From contig JAUDYN010000006.1 in NCBI GenBank assembly GCA_030407005.1, positions 1,116,001 to 1,180,000 on the forward strand: DNA of 64,000 bases, read 5' to 3'. Below the pieces are notes generated by a model that did not search any database, was not told where the DNA came from, and saw only the letters and a program-made list of their open reading frames with translations. The stretch comes from Desarmillaria ectypa. Taxonomy: Eukaryota; Basidiomycota; Agaricomycetes; Agaricales; Physalacriaceae. The position numbers were made by a program, and so were the translations under genes. Each line of letters opens with the position of its first letter. Within the stretch, counting starts at the first letter, position 1. This document shows, one piece after another, positions 46,764 through 58,651 of the stretch.

Positions 46764-47495
46764 CTACTGACTACTTCCAACCAAGAATTCTTTCAGCCCC
46801 GACGTTCCCACAGTGCATATGACAACGTCCATTCCTTCGTCTTTTAGAATGCACAATCGCTTACACAACGCGTCCAGTGTACTTGCATTCTTGTACCCTG
46901 CAGCTCCCAATCTCAACCTACGTAGCCTCACCCCGCCCCAAAACCTCCACCTCCGCTCTGCCATATGCACAAGTGGCTCATCCATATAGCGCACCTCGAA
47001 CATATTCCACATTTCCAGCTCCTCCAAACGTCCCACGAATCCCATGTCCAACATCTTAACCAGCATCGCCATAGTCGCCTCCATCTCTGCTGACCACGAG
47101 TCCCCGAAGAACAGCACAAGGCGGGCCAGGTTGGGGAGAGACACGAGCATATCTATGAGCGCCTGGTCGGGGATGACGTACTCGAGCACAAGACGCATGA
47201 TCCCGTTGAAACAACGCGAGTGGCGCAGCATGTCGTCGAGGGCGGGGAGCAGGGTTGTGCTGTATCGATGTCCGGGGGTGCCGCGTCCGTGCTCTGGAGG
47301 CCCGATGTGGATATCGTGGAGGGCAGGAAGGACGATGTTGTTCAGTATTGTGGGATTGAAAGTTCGTAGGGTGTCCACGAAGGGGAACGTGATCCGCTCG
47401 CCGATGGAGAGCGAGTGTTCGCGGCGGTACAGAGAGGAGAAGGAGAGTGTCTGGAGGACGGTGGGCTCGAGCGACGCGAGGTACCCGAAGCGCAT
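46764..47495 (-). pseudogene. LRR C-terminal half of a split F-box gene
   Basis: Open frame of 243 codons from ATG 47495, with leucine-rich wording typical of the second half of agaricomycete F-box proteins: YLASLEPTVLQTLSFSSLYR, ERITFPFVDTLRTFNPTILN, VLPALHDIHIGPPEH, LVSLPNLARLVLFFGDSW, end VVICTVGTSGLKEFLVGSS. It has no F-box of its own. The F-box half lies upstream on the same strand (48011-48955), and repeat R separates the halves. Further exon sequence may extend to about 47690. Likely disabled, although the ATG could allow independent expression. Confidence 0.55.
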
Positions 47496-47690
47496 AGTCC
47501 TGGGGAGAGGTGATCTGCGCAGATATGAGAGGAGGGCGGATCGACAGAGAGGAGATTAGGGAATAGAATGATCGCCGTGAGGAACTGGAGTCCGTTGCGA
47601 GTGGTCGAGTGCGAGCAGTACTCAGCGCGCGGAGATGGCGTAGATGAAGACAGCGAAGTCGTCGAAAGCGTGGCCAACGGTGTTCAGCAG

Positions 47691-48004
47691 CGCTAGGCGT
47701 AACTGATGAGGTTTCTGACAAGCGCTAGGCATAGTCAGGAAGCGAGGAGATTGGCAAGCGCTAGGCGTAACCGATCAGATGCTTAGTTCACACAATGAAG
47801 TGGACTTGAAGATGAGTAGCTTTATTCCTCTTTTACAAGGTTACAGACGGTATTTATATACTAAAAGGCTCGAGTCATGAATATTCTACAATGTTCTATT
47901 ATATTCTAGTATGAGCAAGAAGAATAGAGAAAGTAAAAGAAAATTATGTGTGAGTCACTGCTAGGACCGAGAAGGCCGAGTGTAGGCATGCGTTGACTCA
48001 TGCA
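47691..48004 (+). repeat. Dispersed repeat R, copy 2, with tandem AAGCGCTAGGC units
   Basis: 47756-48004 aligns with repeat copy 1 (32022-32281) in the same orientation: CAAGCGCTAGGCGTAACCGA, then TATTTATATACTA internally, and end GTTGACTCATGCAC. Just before it the unit AGCGCTAGGC(G/A)TA occurs twice more (47692 and 47721), so three spaced copies of the element's start are present, perhaps nested or staggered insertions. It sits directly after the end of the F-box half at 48011. Confidence 0.65.
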
Positions 48005-48010
48005 CCGAGT

Positions 48011-48955
48011 TTACAGATACTCAAGATCCATGACAGAGAGACTGGGCTCGTTGTCGTACATCTGGACGGACACGTGAGAGAGCGAATTCCAGGAGAAAGA
48101 CACGCTCGTTGGTGGGACCCCGAGAAGGCTGAGCGAGGTTAGATGGGGACACCACAGGGAGATATCGGGCCCGTTATACGCTTGTTGCGCCCACCGCTGT
48201 CTCGTCTGGAGGCGGAGGGAGACGAGGGCGGGCAAGGTGGGACGCGGGTAGAGCAGATCTGCCACAGTACCTGATGGGATCGATAAACTGGCGCTGAGCC
48301 ATCGAGTAGATTCATTGAAGAGCATCTTGATGGCGCCCCGCTGCGCATCCGTGAGAGCATCTTCCTCACTGATACTATCACTATGTGTCAGCTCGAGCGT
48401 GAGCGAAACATTGAGCAGTCTGTTTCCAGAACGTTCAAGTACTGTTTGCAACAAGACTGGGAGGGTTTCGCCGTTTTTGATATTATAGTCTGAAATGCTG
48501 ATGGAGATGGTAGACCACAGCTCTCTACATGCCAATGCTACGACTCGCCAGCTATGGCAGACGTGACTGAGCGTCCAGGCTGCTTCCTTTACTACTCCAT
48601 TCTCCACCTCCGAATTGCGAGCGACATTGTTGAAAATCTCCATCAGGATCTCTGATGGCATGACACGCACGGGAGAAAGAAACTTCTGAAATGTTTTCTC
48701 CATCGACGTGATCTCGTCTCTTTTTTTCTGGACGGCGTCAAGCCGCTCACTTAGATAATCGATCTCTGTGTCGAGCAGACATGCATCAGCATGCAGTTCT
48801 GGGAGGATATTGGAGCGAATGAATGACTTGGTAGAGGGAGAGAGATTATCATTTGTTGAACAGAGCTCCACAAGGAGCGAGCAGTAGCGAGCACGAGGTT
48901 CGCTACTATGACTGCTGTTCGACGGCCCTTCGTGGACATTCCTGGAAAAAGGCAT
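48011..48955 (-). pseudogene. F-box N-terminal half of a split F-box/LRR gene
   Basis: 314 codons from ATG 48955. Helical lead (LDTEIDYLSERLDAVQKKRD), then the F-box: FLSPVRVMPSEILMEIFNNV, and AAWTLSHVCHSWRVVALACR with LWSTISIS. LRR starts follow (GNRLLNVSLTLELT, LPALVSLRLQTRQRW, CPHLTSLSLLGVPPTSVSFS, LSHVSVQMYD), stopping with MDLEYL seven bases from repeat R. Related genes run on for another 200 or more residues of LRR, which is what 46764-47495 provides. The reading frame itself is intact, so a truncated F-box protein could still be made. Confidence 0.6.
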
Positions 48956-49254
48956 GAGATATGGTAGTTATTGGAGCTGGGATTCTCACATTACTGCTGG
49001 AGTCAGTTTCAGAGTCAAATTACGCGACCGCGACGCGATGCGTAGTGGTGGTTGGACTTTCAGGGTCGCGACGCGACGACAGGTAAATATTGTGGGAACA
49101 TCGGACCGATCTCCCGGGAAAACATGCTATTCGCCGTGATTGCTCCCTTTTGCGAGAAAGGTAAGATTACAACTGGTGGTATAAGTATCTGTCGCAGAGA
49201 ATCTAAGTATTTCTAAAACACCCAATGAATGATGGACAATCGAATAAACAACTA

Positions 49255-50277
49255 CTAGCGTCTGGCCTTCTTGCCCGGCACGAATATCCAAGACAGAGTG
49301 ATCAGCACCCGTATACCCGTGCCGATTCCAAGAGCTGCAGTAGCGCCGATAGCACCCAAAATAGCTCGCCCGACGAATGCACCAATGAATAAGGACGCCG
49401 CAGCAATGAGTTTGTGGTCGCGCGACTTTATCATTTTCCGGAAATTGAACAGCTGGGGGTCCGTCACCAGTTCCACCCACACCGTTGTTAGTACGACTAC
49501 AAAGAGAATCAATATCAATGTAATGTAAACGAGCGGGAGAGACTCGCTTGTCGTCGTAAACTGCGTGTTCAGCCTTTTGCCCAATATACCCTGCACGCCG
49601 AGACTGGCGCTCATGAACGCTATACACGCAAAGGCGAGAACATTCGTCCATGAAGGGTCTGCACGCTCATCCGCAATACTACGCATATTGCTCTTGTATA
49701 TCGTCGCCGATGCGGCCATCGTAAGCAACGCCTGGAGGAAGGTCCCAAATATGAGCCATATCCGCTTGTGGGGCCCTATCCGGTCGCCCAGCCTCCCGAC
49801 AGAAGCACCAAGGTTGAAGGCAATGAGAGAGGTGAGAGCCTGCTTGTCAGGCATGTGGAACGAGGTATCGCGACCTCTCCCTGGTCTAATTTCGAACAGA
49901 CGGGCTAGGGCAATGGCGAGCTGAAATGATGTCAGAGGACCCTTTTTGAAAGTAAAAAAATGAGCGCACCTGAGCGAAATTGCCTGTTTGGAATCCACAC
50001 CATACGAATATCGCAGAGAAAGATATCACATCTCTGGGAGGCAGATTAGATACGGTGTTCTCGTTGCCAAGTGGTATCGTAGCACGCACATATAGCCCGT
50101 CATGAAACAAAATGCTGCTAGGGGACCGACTGATTGGTTGGGATCGACCTCTTCATTCAGATGCGTCCAGAAGGTATTGGGAGTAGTTGCCTTCGATGGT
50201 GCTATCCCGCCCTCTGCGTCGACGGTCGAGAACGTCCCCGCCTTATGCATGGGGGCGCCGGTGTCTTGAGAAGCCAT
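49255..50277 (-). CDS. DUF1275 (YoaK-type) multi-pass membrane protein
   Basis: Three exons (50090-50277, 49970-50033, 49255-49920) give 305 residues. Motifs of the family: AAFCFMTGYIDVISFSAIFV, then WCGFQTGNFAQLAIALARLF, GASVGRLGDRIGPHKRIWLI, TFLQALLTMAASA, AFMSASLGVQGILGKRLNTQ. Several hydrophobic helices follow, and the end is basic (VPGKKARR). Length and topology are as usual for fungal members. The biochemical function of DUF1275 proteins is not established; transport is often assumed. No lesion seen. Confidence 0.9.
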
Positions 50278-50854
50278 GTCTGGGAAAATGAGAGACTGCA
50301 GGTGAGAGAGTGAGACAGGGCGGTAAGGGCAGAGCAACGAACCGGTCAGCAGCTTTTCAAGTGGAATGCAGCCATCTTGGCGTCATTTTTTGTATCGGAT
50401 TTCCGCTCTCACTCATTACGGCCGAGATCGGAAAGACCGGGGTCGATTCTTGGCGTATCACATTTCTTCTGCTTCAAGTATTGCCTTTTCTTTTCCTTTA
50501 TTCGAAGGCACATTGCTGCACCATTTTCTGGGCAAAAATGACCCCGTGGTGGGGCATTCTCACCACTAACTGACTGCAATTTCCTTGAGTGGCGCATGTG
50601 CCCAAGCCGGTTATCCCCGCACTAACAGCGCTCTCATACGTGTGCTAGCCATGACAGACTGCCTGGAGCTATCTTGGCCCTCACCGAAATGAAATGCCTG
50701 AGAGATCACTCAAGAGCGCCGAGAAACCAGCTGCTCTGTAAACTCGTCTTTTATATCCGTCCCGTACGGAAGGACGTAACACCAATGGCCAAAATAAAAA
50801 TTAATTTCTTGACAGACAAATAAACGCGATCCATCCACCCATTGAGCCGTATGA
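50278..50854. other. Intergenic stretch between COPA 3' end and the DUF1275 gene
   Basis: No gene supported. Confidence 0.45.
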
Positions 50855-53800
50855 TCACCAAGGGGCAGGCAACCCAGAAGCAGCTGCCCCAATCTCCGTG
50901 AGTTGCGTAAGAGGGTCCAGCTTACCCTTAAACTGCGGTAGGTATGCTGCATCTGTGTACGGGCACCGAACCGATGGTGATCCTTTATATATGGGCGTGT
51001 ACGTCGCAGCACAGATCTCGAACGGCGTGAACTCATCATAGGTAATCTCGACCGCATTCCGAGGATTCCGGTCCCCGGCAGCAATGCGTTGTCGAGCCTG
51101 AGAAGTGCATCAGTTCCTCGGAACAAAGAGGAGCCATAAGAAAAAATCATGAACGTACCTGGGCGACTATCTTGGGGTCAGGTTTGAGTTCTAACAAGCG
51201 CTTCGCGAACCGGGCCGCGGCGGCCTGGTTATTGGCCTTGGAGAACACTCCAATAGCACTCCGCAACGCAATTTGCAGATGGGGAGGTTGGAGCTGACAT
51301 TGCGTGAAATAAGCTGCCAATTCTAGGTTTCGCCGCAGATTTCCCGGTTCTTCTTCTGCGATGCGACGTCGCTCGAGCTCGATAGAGACAGCAAGGAGGT
51401 ATTCACGGGCCGCCGTTACGGTCTCTCTCCACTAGAAAACCAAACTGTTAGATATACATGGAAAGAACAGATACAGACACGTACAAGTTTAGCTTCGTTA
51501 TCAGAAGTAAGTGCAATCAATAGAAGCGACTGAAGGACGGAACGGAAAGCAGCTTGAGCTTCCGCAAGCTTGTTCCCAGACACAAATCGGTAGCCTTCAG
51601 AGAGTTCCGTATGCACAGATTTCAAGGAAAGGACGGCAACAGGTAATACACGCCCAGGCGATATCTCCGTGGGGTTTCGTCGGATGTGCAGCTGTAGAGG
51701 CGGTAATGACGCAACCGGTGAAAGGTACGTATGAGATGAGCGGTAGATAGATAGGAATAGTGACTTGAGCTGGGCAAAATTGACAATACCAAGTTGACGG
51801 TTGAGCAACTACGATAGGCATCAAGTCAACCTTAGAATTTCGGATCTTGGCTGCACGATCAACCTACCTGCATAGCAGTCTCAAATGATCCGGCCGCGAC
51901 ATGGTCAGCAGCCAAGGGTGAGTTTCGTACCCACAGCTCAGTCTCATCGACTCCTGGGTTGGCACCAGCCCCGAGATCCTCATCTTCAGGAACCTCGACA
52001 CCATTAACGTCTGCTGAAGGCTCTTCCTCCTCAGCGTCCGCGTCGAGCTCCCACCCGCCCTCCTCGGGATCGATATCTGCTTCTGCTTCTTCTTGAGCCC
52101 AAGCATCTAAAGCTGACGAGACACCCGCTGCCGCATCTCCATTAGTGTACGAGGACTCGATCCCTTCCAGGCTTCCACTGGCCAGGGCACGGTCGAAGAA
52201 GTTTTCGCCAGCAGAAACGACGGGCCAGATGAGGTCGGTTGTTTGTGTCACAACAGGCGGAGGTTTCAAAGTCGAAGGCCCAAACGCAGGTACATCATTT
52301 ACGTCGTCAGCTGTGAGTCCTGCCGCCTCAAGGATTTCTTCTGCAAGTTCCTCCAGGCCATTGGTTTTAGCTGTGAGGTATGCGAGTGGATCTGAAACAC
52401 GATGAGTCGTAGGTCTTGTTACAAGGTAAGTGACAACTTACGCATTCCAACGTCCCGAAGAACAGCTACCCTCCCAGCAATGTCTCCTGCATATAGTGCA
52501 TTGTGGAATCGCGACATGGGATCCCCTCTAGCGTCGGCAATCTTTTGCATTTTCGACAGTTTCTCGGTACTTCCTGTGGCCAGATATAAGAAAGACAATT
52601 TGTCAAAGTTTTTCGTTTGTTGATACGCTTTCTCGACGATCTACATCGTAGGTCAACCAGAATCTCAAAACCATGCAAAGACTGCACACCTTGTGGTTAC
52701 CCTGCTTTAAAGCTTGCTGTGCCAGACGTTCCCAACATTCAGGTCGATCAATCGTCCTGGCAGTTTCCATTGCCACCTCCAGATTTCCACACTCAATAGC
52801 TAACTCAAATCGAGTGTTCGTATCCTGCACAAAATGAAGTGCGATCTGTATGACAATTAATATCTGCTCCTGGACTATGGAAAGCTTCACATCATACTTC
52901 AGGGAAGCCTTTTTGTTGCAAATATCCGATAATGCTCTGCCCTATCAACGTTGAGGTCTTGATGATGTATAACATCTCCTCGTAGTTGTTCCTCAGCAAA
53001 GCAAGCTTGAACCGGTACTCTGTAGGATCGAACGTAATGGTGCGAGGACGGGCTGAACGATCGAGACAATGCACAGTCTTTCCCTTAACGCGGGTGAGAT
53101 ATACAGGGTTATCCAGAGTGCATATAACGCCGTGGTCACTAGTAAACATCAACTTTTTACCGAGATAGTCACTGTGTGACAGACATACCCCTGATATAGA
53201 CAGTACTTGACGTGGTTGAGAGTGGAGTAGATGAAGACCCCAGAGTCATCCCAAGCACCGGACTTTATACGAATAGTCTCGTGGATGAGACTACTCTGTG
53301 TAAAATTCCGGTTGGCGATGGTAATCGCTACAATCATATCAGCGAAAATATCTCACCAAGACAATTTGAATAGAGCTTACTATGCTTGCTCATCAGAGCA
53401 ACCATTGAATTGTCTGCACTCCAGGAGACGTATTTGACAGGAGGACTGTTGATCTCAGCTATAGTTTTCTGCTGTTGAAGGTCGAATAGGACAACGGATG
53501 ATGTGGAGCTAAGGATGATACTGGAGGTTCCTCCATAGAAGATCTCGTTCGTTTGTACTGGTGGCTTGACAGTTTTCACGACGGTGTTCGACAAATCCCG
53601 AACTTCAATGATCTCGCATACAAACATAAGCCGCGAAGCGTCCTTCGTATAGACAGACATACCTGTGACGCCTTGTTTAACACTGCAAATCTGTTGCGAG
53701 CGACAAAGATTGCACTTTGCCCAGAACCCTTCTTGCCATCCACACTAGAGTCTTTAACCTCGGCCTGCGACTGCTGAGGTAGCGTGGTAAGCTCGAATAT

Positions 53801-55151
53801 TCCATTGTCCGATGATATTGTCGTTATGACGGCCTTCTCTGAAGGATTAAAACTCAAGGTTCTCGGGGGGACGTAGGGGCTGCCGAACTTCCGCACGCTC
53901 AGGAGGCCAATATCCGAGCCAGTATTGAAGTCATACGAGCGGACATATTTGTCACGGATATAGTAGAGTGTGTCACCATTCACAGCAAATGCGGGACGCT
54001 CACGTTCCAGTTTGAAGACGATGAGACCGCTATCATGTCCAGCTGCAAACAAATTCAGGTTTGGGTGAGAGGCAAGGACCCAGAATCGATCGTGTTCCCG
54101 TCTGAAGGTCTGTATTGCCGTCCTCTTGGCCAGGTCCCAGACACGCACGGTCTTATCCTCACCACACGAGACGATGAGTTCGTACTTGGGGTGGAATAGA
54201 GCGCTCGAGACGTTGTTGAAGTGCCCGCGACATGAATCGACCTCCCAAGCCTTGGTTTCACTCATTCTCCATATTTTAATGGTACGGTCGTCTGCGGCTG
54301 ACAGAATTAAGGGTAGCGTGGGATGGAAAACGGCGTAGTTGACACCACGGTCGTGGCCTTCGAGAACGTACTTCACTGTGGAAAAGGTGTCAAATGTTTC
54401 GAAGCCCCCAGGGCCAGTGTTCGGAGAGCCCTTTCTAAGGCCAGAGATGTCCCAGACGCGCACCGTCTGATCCATGGACGCGGACACGACAAGGTCATCT
54501 TTGGGGTGGAAGAACGCGGACATGACATAATGAGAATGACCAGTGAGAACAGCGATGCAGTTGCGAGATGTACTGTTCCATATGCGTATCGTTTGGTCGT
54601 CGGAAGTCGAGATCTGATGAAGAAATATTGGGCACTATAGCAGGTGAAATGCATAGACTTACAATCCAGGGCATTTCATGGTGAAATTGTACCGTTCGGA
54701 CATAGTCAAGATGTCCGTGGAGAGTGAAAAGACATCGCCTGTTTTGCGGCCGTATGTCTGTATATGCGACAATTAGGGCCGTGGAACGGATATTGAAGGA
54801 AAAGGCAGCGCACCCCAGACTTTGATTTTGTAGTCGTCTCCTCCTGTCACCAACAGTGCTCGGCTTAGATGAAAATCGACGCCTCGAACAGGTCCTGTAT
54901 ACGGATCAGCATGCAGAGCGATGCTGGAGAAAACAACGAGCCTTCATGCTCCTCGAATCTGTCCACCAGCACCCCCATTCTGTAATTCCAGAGCTGTACG
55001 CTCCCATTATGAAGCGCTGCCGCAAGAAGAGGTTGCGTAGGATGGAATGCAAGCCCTGTTCAAAGTGAGCTACCGCATAGTATTCGCGAGAGAAATTGGT
55101 ACCTTTGACGCGGTTGCTTTTGGACTCGAACTTGGTGAGCATAACAGACAT
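50855..55151 (-). CDS. COP1: COPI coatomer subunit alpha
   Basis: Large WD40/solenoid subunit of the COPI vesicle coat (Golgi to ER retrieval). At least a dozen exons. It starts [17 protein letters not shown] at 55151. First propeller: [111 protein letters not shown]. The coatomer WD-associated region follows ([29 protein letters not shown]-like block near 52800). An acidic linker lies at 51900-52110 ([20 protein letters not shown]). The C-terminal domain has [39 protein letters not shown] and end GLPAPW. One intron, 54895-54941, uses a GC donor (GAAG then gctcgt) inside the conserved EEHEGPVRG. All evidence points to a functional gene. Confidence 0.96.
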
Positions 55152-56020
55152 GCTCGATACCGTCTACTCCCGCCAAATTATCAGAGAAAATAAAGAAAGA
55201 GGCGACGAGAAGTGAAATAAGGACACCGCGGTATGGTGGACTCTGAAATTAAGACGTGGCCCTGTACGTCGTCGTGACTGCGATTTTGCGTGACATGTGT
55301 GACGGTTACTCTGTCACTATTGACACAGCCACACATACTCTTTTTCACGCTAGCGTCCAAAAACCTCCAAAAACACGTAGAAACTTGCTTACGATCACAC
55401 ATCACTCACTATGATTTCCCTCACACTTCCCCCCCTCCCCCTGGCAATACGGATGCAACCATAAGCTATTATATGCCTATATTCACATTATCGCCTCCGT
55501 GCATTGAAAGCTATCTCTTTTCTTGGATGAAAAGTTTCTGTTCAAATCGCGGAAGAGATCCTAAGAGGAATAATCTACTCTTACCACGGCAGTTCATCGG
55601 TTTCATGCTTTTTATATTTTTTTCTTCCGCCACATCATTACCTATCTTTCCCCTCGTTTTCTAGATCGTCGCAATCAGGCCAATAAACTCCCGGTATATA
55701 TCACGAGGCGGCGGTCCATGCGCATATGAGAAAACTTCCCTTTTATCTCTTCTTTCGAAGGGCGGGCTGTTCTTCTGTCTACGTACCACGCGGCATATCT
55801 TCTGTTGAAGTGCCTGGCTGTCCATCCGTACATGCCAAATGCAATCTTAATTTCAGTGTATTTTATCGGCATCAACCAGAATCGCCGACTCCAGTCCATG
55901 TAGCAAACTATCCTTAACTCCGCCACATCATGATGGAGAGGCCTTATGAGTCCGCATTATAATAGTACGTCCCCTTAAATATCAAGATTTGCAGCGTACT
56001 GACTCCCAGCCCTCTCCAGG
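55152..56020. other. Divergent upstream region of COPA and the GH47 gene
   Basis: Two starts face outward across about 0.87 kb. Frames inside have no motifs and no gene is supported. Confidence 0.45.
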
Positions 56021-58417
56021 ATGATCTCTCACTGGCTCCCAAAGTGTCTAATCCCAATACTACTGTGCACCGCGACTATCGCAGGCCCTGTCCAAGGAGC
56101 AGATCTGAGGCTTCCCGAAGGCGCGTCTATTCATCGTGACGCCGTCAAGGAAATCTTCCAGGAGAGTTACGCGGCTTATAAGTATGACGTCCAACATTGT
56201 ATTCCATGTTCTTGAATCTAACGAAACATCGTCAGGAAATACGCATTTGGTCATGATGATCTATTGCCTGTAAGCAAGAGCTTTTCAGATGGCCGCAATG
56301 GGTGGGGTGCATCGATTGTCGACGCAATGTCCACCATGGTAGGTTTTCACAATCAAAATCAGCCATGACGGAATTCATTCATGTCCTTGTGAAGAAAATC
56401 ATGGGTCTAGATGTACGCTGAGACTTCGTGCTGTCGTTATCCTACTACATTTGGAGCTAATAATAACCCATAGGATTTGTTCTCCGAGGCTGTTGATTTT
56501 GCTAGTAACATCGATTTCAGCCGTTCACAGACTCCCGATACTGTTAGCATATTTGAAACGACGATACGATATGTCGGTGGTCTTCTCAGTGCATATGAAC
56601 TTGGCGGTAAGAAGGATGCGATACTAGTTGCGAAGGCCAAAGAAGTCGCAGATAAAATGTCAGTAGGATGGCTTCTCAAGGTCAGCGCGACAAATCTTCG
56701 GCTACGCACAAACTGAACTGATTATTAGAACCAAACTATACCGTATGGCTTCATTGATTTTTCAGATGACTCGCCTGTCATATCTACTGTACGTACACCT
56801 TATAAGTCGGCGCCTATGCGGCTGACCCCCGAGTTATTCATAGTCCAATATTGCCGAAGCTGGGACGGTAAGGTTTGGAAGCACGCTACCTTTTGAACTT
56901 GCTGACAGCCGTTGTAGTTGGTCCTGGAATGGGAGACGTTGACCAAATACACCGGAAATAATACATACACTCAATTGACTGAGGGTGCCGTCCGCCATAT
57001 CGCAAATCTTGTAGGTTCCCACCATTAAAATTTAGCCGCTACTCATTATCGATTTCCAGCCAGCTCCTCTTCCAGGTACTTTGCCTCGTCATAAGTTTTC
57101 TGTTTTGTATATAAACTTGAGTTCGACCAGGTTTAGCCGCTCAAGGCATTGATCCTACGACTGGCAGATTCGTAGGGGGTTACATCGTAAGTTTCCCACC
57201 GCCTTGTGGTTGCAGTTCAAGCTACCATAATATATTAATAGACATGGGGCGGCGGATCCGACAGTTACTTTGAATACTTGATAAAGCATGCTCGACTATC
57301 TAATACAGACGACCCACTTTTCGTTGAGACGTGGTTCACCGCTGTCTCTTCATCGATTCAATATCTCCTCAAGGTGTGTCACTCCACGTCTATCGCCAGT
57401 CTTCTCATTCAAGGTTGCGTAATGTAGACATCAACTGTCGGAAACCATGTTTATTTGGCTGATTTCGACTCTTCGCGGACTATTCGTCATGTTGGCTCTC
57501 ACCTGGAATGCTTTCATGGTGGCAATTGGCTGTTTGGTTTGTTTGTTCTACTTACGTCTGTGTCCGAACACTACAATTGAATTGGTCAATGAATAGGTGG
57601 CAAACTATTGAACAACCAAACCATCGTTGATATCGCATTGCAGCTCGTCGACGCATGCTGGAACACATACGCCAGTACTGCGTAAGTCGATTTCCATACT
57701 ACTTGCTAGTAACCTTCGTCTGACCTTTCCCAGGACTGGTATCGGCCCTGAAACATTTGCTTATATCTCAAGGGATGGCAATTTCACTGGCGGATCCACC
57801 GTCAGCGCAGATCAGTTATCTTTCTACCAACAACATGGATTCTACATCACAGGCTCGGATTACATTCTAAGACCAGAGGTCTTAGAATCAAATTTCTATG
57901 CCTGGCGTGTCACTGGTGATACCAAGTACCTGGACCGCGCAGCGAGTGCTATCGAAAGCTTTAAGACTTTCCTTCCGGCTACAGTTGCGTTCACAGGCAT
58001 AGATGATGTCAATAACAAAAATTCTACAAAGATAGATGACATGGAAAGCTTTTGGTTCGCAGAAGTGCTCAAATACTTGTAAGCGTCATGCTTCTCTAGC
58101 GTTCTGAGAGTCTTATTCGACCTTCTGGTAGATATTTGACTTTCGACGACCCGAACCATATCAGTCTCGACGAATGTAGGCTCATTCTTTCTGTTCATTG
58201 AGTACTGCTACGAATCTCATGGCCTTGTGCAGACGTTTTCAATACAGAGGCACATCCATTTGAGGCACCTAAGGCCAAGGATGTATATGGAAACGGTGAA
58301 CTGAAGGTGGCTACAGAATCGGAACCATTCGTACTCCAGCAGGGTCCACCATTACCTCAGATTAGCCCGAATCCATATCTTCCGGTCCCACTAAAGAGTC
58401 TTATTAACCCAGAATAG
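56021..58417 (+). CDS. Secreted GH47 class I alpha-1,2-mannosidase
   Basis: Trims alpha-1,2-mannose from N-glycans or extracellular mannans. Many short exons (the first 56021-56181). Signal peptide: MISHWLPKCLIPILLCTATI then AGPVQGADL. GH47 blocks in order: HRDAVKEIFQESYAAYKKYA, GHDDLLPVSKSFSDGRNGWG, ASIVDAMSTMKIMGLDDLFS, QTPDTVSIFETTIRYVGGLL, SAYELGGKKD, a GGGSDSYFEYLIKHA exon, HVGSHLECFHGG, GIGPETFAYISRD, YILRPEVLESNFYAWRVTGD, and IDDMESFWFAEVLKYLYLTF. The signal peptide and lack of a membrane anchor suggest the secreted fungal subgroup rather than the ER enzyme. The end at 58417 follows VPLKSLINPE. No lesion found. Confidence 0.94.
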
Positions 58418-58651
58418 TTTGTAACTTGCATTACTAGTCTTGTAGATTATATCAATTCTTTTTGACGAAATGCTAGTAACGATGTTCGGACTCGTGGGCA
58501 AGAGTCGGCAAAAGCCGATCTTCATTCTGTGCCGTGCCACATCGTTCAGCGAACCCACTACTCAAAGACCTTCGTCAAAATAAACTGCAAGGGTCAGTAA
58601 CAATGCTATCAAAGTGTCTGCTGGCTCAGTCTTCTCACAGTACAAGAAACC

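Noticed and set aside
47056..47721. 221-codon minus-strand frame rich in Arg and His
   Set aside because: Overlaps the LRR frame on the same strand in another phase. Composition is that of a shadow frame and no motif is present.
56021..58417. Recent bacterial origin of the GH47 gene
   Set aside because: The gene has many fungal-type introns and a normal eukaryotic GH47 layout; nothing suggests transfer.
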